64,000 nt of DNA, taken from Rhodanobacter sp. AS-Z3 (GTDB lineage Bacteria; Pseudomonadota; Gammaproteobacteria; Xanthomonadales; Rhodanobacteraceae). The notes under the pieces were generated by a model. It saw nothing but the letters and a program-made list of their open reading frames with translations. It was not told the origin of the DNA and did not search any database. The position numbers and the translations under genes are program-made. Positions 1 to 7,852 of this stretch are shown here, in pieces; the first letter of the stretch is position 1; each line of letters opens with the position of its first letter. Where the stretch lies: positions 171,501 to 235,500 of the forward strand of contig NZ_CP119392.1 of the NCBI RefSeq assembly GCF_029224025.1. Reading direction: 5' to 3'.

Positions 1-38
1 CCGGCGGCAACGCGTCGCTGCTGACCATCGGCGAGTGA
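1..38 (+). CDS. 3' end of a gene cut by the window edge
   Basis: Only the last 11 or so codons are visible, ending in TGA at 36-38 (C-terminal residues GGNASLLTIGE). A strong hairpin begins five bases after the stop, which supports this being a real gene end and the frame being right. The fragment is too short to name a family; the Gly-Gly-Asn-Ala-Ser-Leu tail is faintly like beta-ketoacyl synthase C-termini, but the codon before it cannot encode the Phe usual there, so I do not assign it. Confidence 0.5.
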   Translation, partial: GGNASLLTIGE

Positions 39-42
39 TCAA

Positions 43-80
43 CTCAGGGTCCTCTGGCCGCGTGGTCAGAGGACCCTGAG
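43..80 (+). terminator. 14-bp perfect hairpin after the first gene
   Basis: Bases 43-56 (CTCAGGGTCCTCTG) pair perfectly with 67-80 around a 10-base loop. It starts 5 bases after the stop codon at 36-38 and lies about 117 bases before the AraC-type gene. No run of T follows, so it is either a weak or Rho-assisted terminator or an mRNA-stabilising 3' structure. Confidence 0.6.
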
Positions 81-196
81 CACGGACTCACAACGGCTTC
101 GTTGGTGCAACGCGCAAGCTCTTGTGTGTGCGCGCATGGTAGAAAGACGGCAAATGCCGGCCGCGTCCGGCCTGCACCTGCTGGAGCAACCAACCC

Positions 197-1279
197 ATGG
201 CACGCCCTGCTGAAAGGATCGGCCTGAACCCGCCATCCGCCACGCTGGCTACGGATGACCCGCGCTACACGGCGGCGGAATTTCCGCCGAACAAGCTGCT
301 GTATCTGGCGCAGCTGGCTGACGCCGCAGGCATCGACAGCCGGTCGTGGTTTGCCGGACTGGCGTTGAGCCGCGAGCAGATTGCCGATCCCGCGCTGCGG
401 GTTTCCTACCGTCAGGCCAACATCTTTGCGCGCCGCGCACTGCAGTCACTGGGCATACCCGACGCCGGCCTGCGCATTGGCCGCGAAGGCACCATCGGCG
501 GCTTCGGCCTGCTGGGCTTGGCGATGATGACTTCGCGTACGCTGGGCGAGGCGATGTTCGCCGGGATAGCCCATCACAAGATTTGCGGCTGTCTGCTGGA
601 AGTGGCGGTCGAGCCGGTCAGCGAACGCGAGGTGTCGCTGGTGGCGTGGCCGCGTTTCGGCGACACTGAACTGATGCCGTTCTTCTGTGAGGAATTGTTT
701 GCCAGCTGCCTGATGATTGCGCGCGAACTGGTCGGCGCCGAACTGTGTCCGGTGCGCGCGGAGTTTGCCTACTCCAGACCTGCCTACGCCGCCGAGTACG
801 AAGCGTTGTTTGGTTGCGAAGTCCGTTTTGGCGCGCCACGCAACCAGTTGCTCATCAGCACCCAATGGCTGGCGCGACCCTTGCCCGGTTTCAATCCACT
901 GACCGCGCAACAGGCGCTGGCGCTGTGCACACAGCAACGCACGCCAGATGGTGGCGAACCCCATCAGGAGATCGTGGCCGCGGTAGAGCGCTTGCTGCGC
1001 AGTCAGCTGTCAACGCAGCCGCGCCTCAATGACGTGGCCCGCACGCTCAACCTCAGCGAACGCTCGTTGCGGCGCAAGCTGGCCGAGAGCGGGCGCATCT
1101 TCCGCGAAATCCATGATCGCGTGCGCGCCGAACGTGCACTTCAATTGCTGCAGGCGGGCTCGCTCAGCGTGGCCCAGATTGGCAGCGAGGTGGGCTTCAA
1201 CGACCCACGCGAGTTTCGCCGGGCGTTCAAACGCTGGACCGGCATGCCGCCACAGGATGCCCGGCGCAACGCCGCCTGA
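197..1279 (+). CDS. AraC-family transcriptional regulator
   Basis: A 360-residue DNA-binding regulator. The N-terminal part (about residues 30-220) matches the arabinose-binding-like sensor domain typical of OruR/ArgR-type AraC regulators, and the C-terminal 100 residues hold a double helix-turn-helix AraC domain (VARTLNLSERSLRRKL for the first helix pair, QIGSEVGFNDPREFRRAFKRWTG for the signature second one, described in two parts: IGSEVGFNDP then FRRAFKRWTG). The family usually senses a small ligand, often a hydrophobic catabolic substrate, and activates adjacent genes. It lies on the same strand, 128 bases before the beta-helix/cytochrome/receptor/dehydrogenase cluster, so it is the likely regulator of that cluster (inference). 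No inducer can be read from the sequence. Confidence 0.9.
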   Translation: MARPAERIGLNPPSATLATDDPRYTAAEFPPNKLLYLAQLADAAGIDSRSWFAGLALSREQIADPALRVSYRQANIFARRALQSLGIPDAGLRIGREGTIGGFGLLGLAMMTSRTLGEAMFAGIAHHKICGCLLEVAVEPVSEREVSLVAWPRFGDTELMPFFCEELFASCLMIARELVGAELCPVRAEFAYSRPAYAAEYEALFGCEVRFGAPRNQLLISTQWLARPLPGFNPLTAQQALALCTQQRTPDGGEPHQEIVAAVERLLRSQLSTQPRLNDVARTLNLSERSLRRKLAESGRIFREIHDRVRAERALQLLQAGSLSVAQIGSEVGFNDPREFRRAFKRWTGMPPQDARRNAA

Positions 1280-1407
1280 TCACACATGACGGGTCATTTG
1301 GCCTGTTTACCCCCCGTCGATTGGCCGTTGTGCCCTCCCCCTTTGGGGTGGATTGATGGACAGTGGTGGCAACTGTGCATTCGTTCCTAATGGGGGAGTC
1401 CGACGTC

Positions 1408-2640
1408 ATGCGTAAATTGTTCATCACCGTAGCCATCGCTGCAGCACTGGCCGGTTGCGGCAAATCCGAGCCGGCACCGCAGGCCAGCAGCGACGCCAGC
1501 TTCGAGGCCAGGCTGCAGGAACAATTGCTGGACGCCAAGCCCGGCAGCGTGATCGAGATTCCGCCCGGCCATTATTCGCTCAAGCGCGGCCTCAGCCTGC
1601 ATACCGACGGCGTCACTATCCGCGGTGCCGGCATGGACAAGACGGTGCTGTCGTTCAAGGGCCAGATCGTCGGGCCGCAGGGCCTGCTGGTCAATGCCAG
1701 CGACTTCACCATCGAAAACCTGGCCATCGAAGACACCATGGGCGATGCGCTGAAAATCATCGAAGGCAAGAACATCACCATTCACGGCATCCGCGTGGAA
1801 TGGACCGAGGGTGCGAAGACCAGCAACGGCGCCTATGGCATCTATCCCGTCAAGACGCAGAACGTGCTGATCGAGAACAACGTGGCAATCGGCGCCTCCG
1901 ACGCCGGCATCTATGTCGGCCAGACCACCAATGCCGTCGTGCGCAACAATCGCGCCGAGCAGAGCCCGGCCGGTATCGAGGTCGAGAACACCATCAATGC
2001 CGATGTCTACGGCAACACCGCCACCAACAACTCCGGCGGCATCCTGGTGTTCAACATGCCCAGCCTGCTGATGGAAGGGCACTCCACGCGCATCTACAAA
2101 AACAAGGTTTTCGACAACAACCACGTCAACTTTGCGGCGAACGGTGCAGCCGTTGCCAGCGTGCCGGCCGGCTCCGGCGTGGTTATCAACTCCAACGACA
2201 AGGTGGAGATCTTCGACAACGATATCTCCGGCAACCAGACGGCGAACATCATCATCGCCAGCTTCTACTCCACCAACTACGCCACCAAGACCGGCGTGGC
2301 CGCCAACTACAACCCGTATCCGGAAGGCATCTACGTTTACGGCAACCGCCTAAAGGGCGGCGGCAATTCTCCCGGCAACATGGAGTTCAAGGCGCTGAAG
2401 ACCGCGCTGTACGGGGTCAATGGCAGCTTCCCCGATGTGCTGTGGGATGGTTACGTCAACCCGAAATATCAGGGCGGCGAAGTACCGGCCGAAGCGCGCA
2501 TCTGCCTGGAGGGCGTCAACGGCGTACTCAATGCAGACGGTCCGAACGGCTACAAGAACCCCAGCAAGGACATGAAGCCGTTCGCGTGCACGCTGCCGAA
2601 ATTGCCCCCGGTGGTGCTCAATCCCGAGCCGAAGATCTGA
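1408..2640 (+). CDS. parallel beta-helix repeat lipoprotein
   Basis: A 410-residue exported protein. The start at 1408 is chosen over an in-frame ATG at 1363 because a GGGGGAG ribosome binding site sits about 10 bases upstream and the protein then begins with a lipoprotein signal ending in Leu-Ala-Gly-Cys (about residues 14-17). Residues 80-330 contain repeated Asn-rich beta-helix turns (NVLIENN, AVVRNNRAEQ, GNTATNN, EIFDNDISGN), as in pectate-lyase-like right-handed helices. The family pairs with SO2930-type diheme cytochromes in other proteobacteria, and that gene follows after 11 bases. Polysaccharide lyase or binding activity is possible from the fold, but the pairing with a cytochrome argues for another, unknown periplasmic role. 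Confidence 0.85.
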   Translation: MRKLFITVAIAAALAGCGKSEPAPQASSDASFEARLQEQLLDAKPGSVIEIPPGHYSLKRGLSLHTDGVTIRGAGMDKTVLSFKGQIVGPQGLLVNASDFTIENLAIEDTMGDALKIIEGKNITIHGIRVEWTEGAKTSNGAYGIYPVKTQNVLIENNVAIGASDAGIYVGQTTNAVVRNNRAEQSPAGIEVENTINADVYGNTATNNSGGILVFNMPSLLMEGHSTRIYKNKVFDNNHVNFAANGAAVASVPAGSGVVINSNDKVEIFDNDISGNQTANIIIASFYSTNYATKTGVAANYNPYPEGIYVYGNRLKGGGNSPGNMEFKALKTALYGVNGSFPDVLWDGYVNPKYQGGEVPAEARICLEGVNGVLNADGPNGYKNPSKDMKPFACTLPKLPPVVLNPEPKI

Positions 2641-2651
2641 AGGGCACGCTG

Positions 2652-3794
2652 ATGAATTTGACGAAATGCGCAGCGCTGCTGGCGTTGTTGTTGCTGGCGG
2701 GTTGCCATCACGAGATGGCACCCGTGGCCTTCCACGAAGACGGTCGCCCGCCCAAGCTCAGCGACTGGCATCTGGTCGAGGTGCACGACGGCATGCTCGA
2801 ACTCAACGCGGGCGTGGTGCCCTACGGTCTCAACACGCACCTGTTCTCCGACTACGTGCACAAGCTGCGCACGGTGTGGATGCCGAAGGGCGTGTCGGCG
2901 AAATACTCGGCTACCAACACCTTCGACTTCCCGGTCGGCACCGTGGTCAGCAAGACGTTCTATTACCCGCGCGTCGCCAACGGCAAGTTCAGCGAGGTGG
3001 CCCGTACTTTGCGCGACCACGGTGACTTCGCCGGCCAAGGCCTGAACATGGCGTCTGTCCGCCTGATCGAGACCCGCTTGCTGGTGCTGCGCAAGGATGG
3101 CTGGGCCCCGATGACCTACGTCTGGAACGATGCCCAGACCGAAGCCACGCTGACCCGCATTGGCGCCGTCGAGCCGCTGACCCTGGTGGACGACGAGGGC
3201 AAGCGCACGGACTTCAACTACGTGGTTCCCGATGAAGGCCAGTGCGCCACCTGCCACAAAGCCAACATGGTCACCAACCAGATCCATCCACTCGGCCCGC
3301 GTGCACGCAACTTGAACCGGGACTACGACTACGGCACTGGTCGCCAGAATCAATTGCAGCATCTGGCGGCCATCGGCTACCTCAGCGATCTGCCGAAGCC
3401 TGCGGAGATACCGAAACAGGCCAACTGGCGCGATCCAAGCGCCACGCTCGATGCACGGGCGCGCGCTTACCTCGACGTCAACTGTGAGTCGTGCCACAAC
3501 CCGAACGGCGTCGCCAACGTCACCGGTCTGTGGCTGGGCAGCGACATCCCTGCCGGAACGCATTACGCAGGCATCTGCAAGTCGCCCGAGGCAGCCGGCC
3601 CGGCAACGGGTGGCCGTCTGTTTGACATCGTTCCCGGCAAACCGGATGAATCGATTCTGGTACACCGACTGGAATCCACCAGGCCGGGCGTGATGATGCC
3701 CGAGCTTGGCCGCGACACGGTGGATCGCGAAGGGGTCGCACTTATCCGTTCGTGGATTCTCGCGATGAAGGGCAACTGCGACATCCTGCACTGA
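2652..3794 (+). CDS. SO2930-family diheme c-type cytochrome (lipoprotein)
   Basis: A 380-residue predicted lipoprotein (signal ending LLLLAGC around residues 13-19). Two c-type haem motifs are seen, CATCH at residues 198-202 and CESCH at 278-282, so the protein should carry two covalent haems in the periplasm. Length and spacing fit the SO2930/HNE_0200 family, which is nearly always encoded beside a parallel beta-helix lipoprotein, as here. The open frame extends far upstream to 1455 across the beta-helix gene, but the ATG at 2652 with the lipoprotein signal is clearly the start. A role as electron acceptor for a periplasmic oxidation is inferred; the redox partner and substrate are unknown. 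Confidence 0.88.
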   Translation: MNLTKCAALLALLLLAGCHHEMAPVAFHEDGRPPKLSDWHLVEVHDGMLELNAGVVPYGLNTHLFSDYVHKLRTVWMPKGVSAKYSATNTFDFPVGTVVSKTFYYPRVANGKFSEVARTLRDHGDFAGQGLNMASVRLIETRLLVLRKDGWAPMTYVWNDAQTEATLTRIGAVEPLTLVDDEGKRTDFNYVVPDEGQCATCHKANMVTNQIHPLGPRARNLNRDYDYGTGRQNQLQHLAAIGYLSDLPKPAEIPKQANWRDPSATLDARARAYLDVNCESCHNPNGVANVTGLWLGSDIPAGTHYAGICKSPEAAGPATGGRLFDIVPGKPDESILVHRLESTRPGVMMPELGRDTVDREGVALIRSWILAMKGNCDILH

Positions 3795-3836
3795 CGTGGC
3801 TGTGCGCAGATAGCGCCCGGCACCAAATAGAGATTT

Positions 3837-3865
3837 GTCGTGTGCTGGCGTCGCCAGCGCACGAC
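3837..3865 (+). promoter_or_regulatory. intercistronic hairpin before the TonB receptor gene
   Basis: Bases 3837-3849 (GTCGTGTGCTGGC) pair with 3853-3865 (GCCAGCGCACGAC) around a 3-base loop, with one G-T pair. It sits 42 bases after the cytochrome stop and 25 bases before the receptor start, and has no T run. It may partly terminate or stabilise the upstream mRNA, so that the receptor is expressed at a different level from the two lipoproteins (inference). Confidence 0.5.
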
Positions 3866-3889
3866 CCAATACCCAAGGGGATTATTCGG

Positions 3890-6358
3890 ATGATCATGCG
3901 CCAACGACTTCTGTCCGCCAGTCTGCGCCACCTTCTTCTCGGTAGCAGCGCCGTGCTGCTGTTGTGCGGCTCGCCGCTGGCGTTCGGCGCCAGCGCTACG
4001 CAGGACCCGGCTCCGGCCACGACAAAATCGGCCGACGACTCCACCAAGCAGGTCACCGAGCTCGGCAAGATCACGATCACCGCGCAGAGCCGCTCGCAGG
4101 AAATGCAGCAAGTGCCGATCCCGTTGCAGATCGTCACCGCCAAGCAGATCGATACGCTCGCCGCCACCGACCTCAGCAAGATGAGCCTGTTCGTACCCGG
4201 CCTGGTCGTGGGCGGTGATTCGCCGACCCAACCCAGCTACGAGATGCGTGGCATCTCCACCGGTGACTTCGGCATCGGTACCGAATCGGCCGTTGGCGTG
4301 TACATCGATGGCGTCTACTCGGCGCGCTCCGGCGCATCGCTGCTGGCGTTCAATGACGTCAGCCGGATCGAAGTGCTCAAGGGCCCGCAAGGTACCTTGT
4401 TTGGCCGCAATGCTGCAGCCGGCGCCATCTCGATCATCACCAACGAACCCAGCGACCACGTTGAGGGCCGCGTGCGCGTGCGCGTGGGCAACTATGGCCG
4501 GAAGTATGTGGACGGCCTGCTCAATGCCCCGATCAATCAGGACATGGCGCTGCGCTTCAGCATGTACAGCAACCGCAGCGACGGCTGGATCACCGATGCC
4601 GCGAATGGTCAGGATTACGGCGGTGACCACGACTTTGGTGCCCGTGCCAGTTGGCGCTGGAACATCACGGACGACACCCGCGTGCTGCTGTCGTGGGATC
4701 ACGAAGACTTGAATCAATTGCCGAAGCCGGCGATCAGCCTGATCGCGCTGTCGAACGACACCAACGAGCGTCCGCCCTATCCGGCCGATCCGTCCACCTA
4801 CGTCGATCCGCTGCACGCGCCGTTGCACAACGACACGGTCGGCGCCGTGGAAAAGCGCAAATTCGACGGCGTCACCTTGAGCGTGGATCACTCCTTTGCC
4901 TGGGGCAACCTGACCTCGACGTCTGCGTTTCGCAAGTTCAACACCGAGAACCGCGGCGACTACGACGGTACCAACCACATCGTCAGTTATCTGGACACGG
5001 CCAATCTCGAGCGCAACCGCAGCCTGTATCAGGAGTTCAAGTTCAGCGGCAATACGGGCCTCGTCGACTGGGTCGCCGGCGTCAGCTACTACGATGAACA
5101 CGCGAACCAGACCAGCCAGACCAACACCTTCACCGACAGCATCGACACGCTCGCCAACAACCTGATGGGCGTGGGTTACCCACTCACCCAGATCAGTGCC
5201 GGGCTGGCCCAGATGGGCGTGCCGTACACGCTGCTCGGTGATCCGTGGAACGAGGCGATCAGCAACGTCGGCCACTTCAAGGCCTATGCCACTTACGGCG
5301 ACGTGATCTGGCACCTCAGCGACAAACTCAACCTCACCACCGGCATTCGCTATACACGCGACCAGAAGACATTCTCCTGGTACAACATGCCGCGCCGCGC
5401 CGACGCGTTCGACGCCACCGTTGCCGGACTGACCCAGGCCGGTGTCGTCGGCATGCTGCCGCCCGAAGCCCAGTACGCGCTGGCGATGTTCGGCAACAAC
5501 ATCATCTTCACCGACGCCATCGGTACCCCGGTGCAATTCAACAACAGCTGGAGCGATCTCAGCCCGCGCGCCGTGCTGGATTACCAGTTCACCCCCGACA
5601 TGATGGGCTACGTCTCAGTCACCAAGGGCTACAAGGCGGGTGGTTACAACAGCGTCCAGATTGGCTCGCACTTCGCTCCGGAGAAAGTCTGGAACTACGA
5701 AGCCGGTCTGAAAACCGTATTCCCGGAGCAGAAATTGTTGCTCAACGGTTCGGTCTATCACTACGTCTACAGCAACCGTCAATCACTGACACTTGACCCG
5801 AACACGGCGGGTTCCGGCGTGCCGCGCTACCTGGTGAACAGCACCGACCAGGAAGCCAAGGGTGCGGAGTTGGAACTGCAGTGGCGTCCACTGGCCGACC
5901 TGCAATTCAGCCTGACTGGCGCCTATATCGATGCGACTTACAGCAAGGCGGTGGCTTCTTCCGGTGCCATTCTGACCGGTCAGCCCACCGGTGAACCGAA
6001 GTACTCGTTCGCCAGCAACCTTGGCTACACTTGGCACGACGTCGCCCATGGCGACCTCGCCTTCACCGTCAATCATGCGTTCCGTGGTGCATCACGCTGC
6101 AACCGCGACTCGCAGTTGCAGGGTACCTGTCAGGTCAGTCCGAATTTCACCACGGGAAGCAGCCAGCAACGCACCGATGCACGGCTGGACTGGAGCTCGT
6201 CGAACGGTCACTGGGGAATTGCCGTGTACGCCAACAACGTGTTCAACAAGCGCTATGTTACCGACGTGAACAATATCTCCGCGAGCGTGTTCGGTACGCC
6301 ATACGCCGGCATCACGCCGCCGCGCATGGTAGGTGTCGAACTGCGTGCGAAGCTCTGA
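3890..6358 (+). CDS. TonB-dependent outer-membrane receptor
   Basis: An 822-residue receptor that would import a ligand across the outer membrane using TonB/ExbBD energy. The start at 3890 has AAGGGG 9 bases upstream and gives a clear signal peptide (hydrophobic LLLGSSAVLLLCGSPLAFGA). A plug domain follows (residues about 60-180, with the DGVYS and GPQGTLFGRNAAAGAI motifs), then a beta barrel to the C-terminus (MVGVELRAKL). It is of the broad catabolic type common in Xanthomonads, Sphingomonads and Caulobacter rather than an obvious siderophore receptor. The aldehyde dehydrogenase gene begins only 7 bases downstream, so the two are very probably co-transcribed, tying uptake to aldehyde oxidation. 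Ligand unknown. Confidence 0.92.
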   Translation: MIMRQRLLSASLRHLLLGSSAVLLLCGSPLAFGASATQDPAPATTKSADDSTKQVTELGKITITAQSRSQEMQQVPIPLQIVTAKQIDTLAATDLSKMSLFVPGLVVGGDSPTQPSYEMRGISTGDFGIGTESAVGVYIDGVYSARSGASLLAFNDVSRIEVLKGPQGTLFGRNAAAGAISIITNEPSDHVEGRVRVRVGNYGRKYVDGLLNAPINQDMALRFSMYSNRSDGWITDAANGQDYGGDHDFGARASWRWNITDDTRVLLSWDHEDLNQLPKPAISLIALSNDTNERPPYPADPSTYVDPLHAPLHNDTVGAVEKRKFDGVTLSVDHSFAWGNLTSTSAFRKFNTENRGDYDGTNHIVSYLDTANLERNRSLYQEFKFSGNTGLVDWVAGVSYYDEHANQTSQTNTFTDSIDTLANNLMGVGYPLTQISAGLAQMGVPYTLLGDPWNEAISNVGHFKAYATYGDVIWHLSDKLNLTTGIRYTRDQKTFSWYNMPRRADAFDATVAGLTQAGVVGMLPPEAQYALAMFGNNIIFTDAIGTPVQFNNSWSDLSPRAVLDYQFTPDMMGYVSVTKGYKAGGYNSVQIGSHFAPEKVWNYEAGLKTVFPEQKLLLNGSVYHYVYSNRQSLTLDPNTAGSGVPRYLVNSTDQEAKGAELELQWRPLADLQFSLTGAYIDATYSKAVASSGAILTGQPTGEPKYSFASNLGYTWHDVAHGDLAFTVNHAFRGASRCNRDSQLQGTCQVSPNFTTGSSQQRTDARLDWSSSNGHWGIAVYANNVFNKRYVTDVNNISASVFGTPYAGITPPRMVGVELRAKL

Positions 6359-6365
6359 GACGATC

Positions 6366-7775
6366 ATGACGGACAGTGACGAACTGACCACCCGCTTGGT
6401 GCGCCTGCGCGAGGCGCAGGCGGTCGAGCCGATGCCGCCATGGGCCGCACGCGCACGCCGCCTGCGGGCATTGGAAGCGATGCTTCGCGCACAGCGCGAG
6501 GCATTCGCTGCGGCGATCAATGCTGACTTCGGCCAGCGACCGGCCGAGGAGACCGACTTGCTGGAAATCTTCCCCAGCCTGTCGGCTATTCGCCATGCGC
6601 TGGCCCATGGCCGACGCTGGATGAAGCCGCGACGGCGGCTGGCCGACCTGCTGTTTCTGCCGGCACGCACCGAGCTGCAACCACAGCCGCTTGGCGTGAT
6701 CGGCATCATCGTGCCGTGGAATTACCCGCTGTACCTCGCCATCGGCCCGCTGGTCGACGCGCTGGTCGCCGGCAACCGCGCGATGCTGAAAATGAGTGAA
6801 TTCACGCCGCGCTTCTCGGCGTTGTTCGCCGAGCAAATGGCCAAGGTCTTTGCCGCTGACGAAGTCGTGGTAGTCAACGGCGATGCCACGGTGGCGCAAG
6901 CCTTCTCGGCGCTACCGTTCGACCACCTGCTGTTTACCGGGTCCACCGCCGTAGGCCATCACGTGATGCGTGCGGCATCCGCCAACCTGACGCCGGTGAC
7001 TCTGGAACTCGGCGGCAAGTCACCAGCGATCATCGGACCCGGCGCACGTTTCGACCATGCGGTAGAGCGCATCGTGTTCGGCAAACTGGTCAATGCCGGA
7101 CAAACCTGCATCGCGCCCGATTACGTCTTGCTGCCACGGGCACGGGTAGATGACTTCATCAGCACGGCCGGCAAGGTGCTGGCACAAATGTATCCCGCGC
7201 TGGGCAGCAGCAAGCAGTACGCCAGCATCGTGTCGGATCGCCAGTACCAGCGCCTCGTCGAACTGCGTGACGACGCCCGCACCCGCGGTGCCCAGGTGCA
7301 TAGGCTCAGCGAGGCCGGTGAAGATCCGGCACGCCGACTGTTGCCACCGCAGTTGCTGAGCGGCGTCAACGACGAGATGGCGGTGATGCGCGAAGAAATC
7401 TTCGGCCCGCTGTTGCCGCTGGTGCCGTATGACAGTATCGACGAAGCGATTGCCTACGTCCGCGCTCATCCGCATCCGCTGGCCTTGTACTTGTTCGAGA
7501 ATGACCGCAGCCTGGTCGACCGCGTGCTGACGCGTACACATGCCGGCGGCGTCAGCATCAACGACACGCTGTATCACATTGCCCAGCACAACCTGCCGTT
7601 TGGTGGCATCGGCGCTTCTGGCATGGGTGGCTATCATGGTGAAGCAGGCTTTCGCACGTTCTCGCACGTGAAGCCGGTATTCCGGCAAGCGCGTTTCAAT
7701 GGCGCAGGCCTGCTGAACCCCCCTTACGGAGCGCGCTTCCGCCGCATGCTCGATCTGTTGCTGCGTCGCGGATGA
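6366..7775 (+). CDS. aldehyde dehydrogenase, coniferyl-aldehyde-dehydrogenase type
   Basis: A 469-residue NAD(P)-dependent aldehyde dehydrogenase that oxidises an aldehyde to its acid in the cytoplasm. The catalytic Glu is at about residue 214 (LELGGKSP) and the nucleophilic Cys at about 248 (NAGQTCIAPDY); GSTAVGHHV lies in the cofactor site, and the C-terminal FGGIGASGMGGYHGEAGF is typical of CalB and fatty-aldehyde-type enzymes. Length fits the coniferyl aldehyde dehydrogenase group (about 470-480). The start at 6366 is 7 bases after the receptor stop. The natural substrate may be aromatic or aliphatic; members of this group are often named for coniferyl aldehyde without proof. A strong terminator follows 22 bases after the stop. 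Confidence 0.9.
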   Translation: MTDSDELTTRLVRLREAQAVEPMPPWAARARRLRALEAMLRAQREAFAAAINADFGQRPAEETDLLEIFPSLSAIRHALAHGRRWMKPRRRLADLLFLPARTELQPQPLGVIGIIVPWNYPLYLAIGPLVDALVAGNRAMLKMSEFTPRFSALFAEQMAKVFAADEVVVVNGDATVAQAFSALPFDHLLFTGSTAVGHHVMRAASANLTPVTLELGGKSPAIIGPGARFDHAVERIVFGKLVNAGQTCIAPDYVLLPRARVDDFISTAGKVLAQMYPALGSSKQYASIVSDRQYQRLVELRDDARTRGAQVHRLSEAGEDPARRLLPPQLLSGVNDEMAVMREEIFGPLLPLVPYDSIDEAIAYVRAHPHPLALYLFENDRSLVDRVLTRTHAGGVSINDTLYHIAQHNLPFGGIGASGMGGYHGEAGFRTFSHVKPVFRQARFNGAGLLNPPYGARFRRMLDLLLRRG

Positions 7776-7797
7776 ATCGATCGATCGCCTGGACATG

Positions 7798-7831
7798 AAA
7801 AAACACCCCGCTCGCGCGGGGTGTTTTTTTT
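7798..7831. terminator. bidirectional intrinsic terminator
   Basis: A GC-rich stem (ACCCCGC / GCGGGGT around loop TCGC) is flanked by a run of A on the left and a run of T on the right, so it can stop transcription from both sides. It lies between the convergent aldehyde dehydrogenase and FadL-type genes. Confidence 0.95.
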
Positions 7832-7852
7832 GCATCGTTCGCCGATGGTCGA

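Noticed and set aside
1362..1378. Possible sigma-54 promoter (TGGCAACTGTGCATT) before the beta-helix gene
   Set aside because: The GG to GC spacing is 7 instead of the required 10 bases.
1455..2651. Long open frame upstream of and in frame with the diheme cytochrome
   Set aside because: It is the shadow of the beta-helix gene in another frame; its residues are Arg/Gln-rich with no family resemblance, while the ATG at 2652 starts a clean lipoprotein signal.
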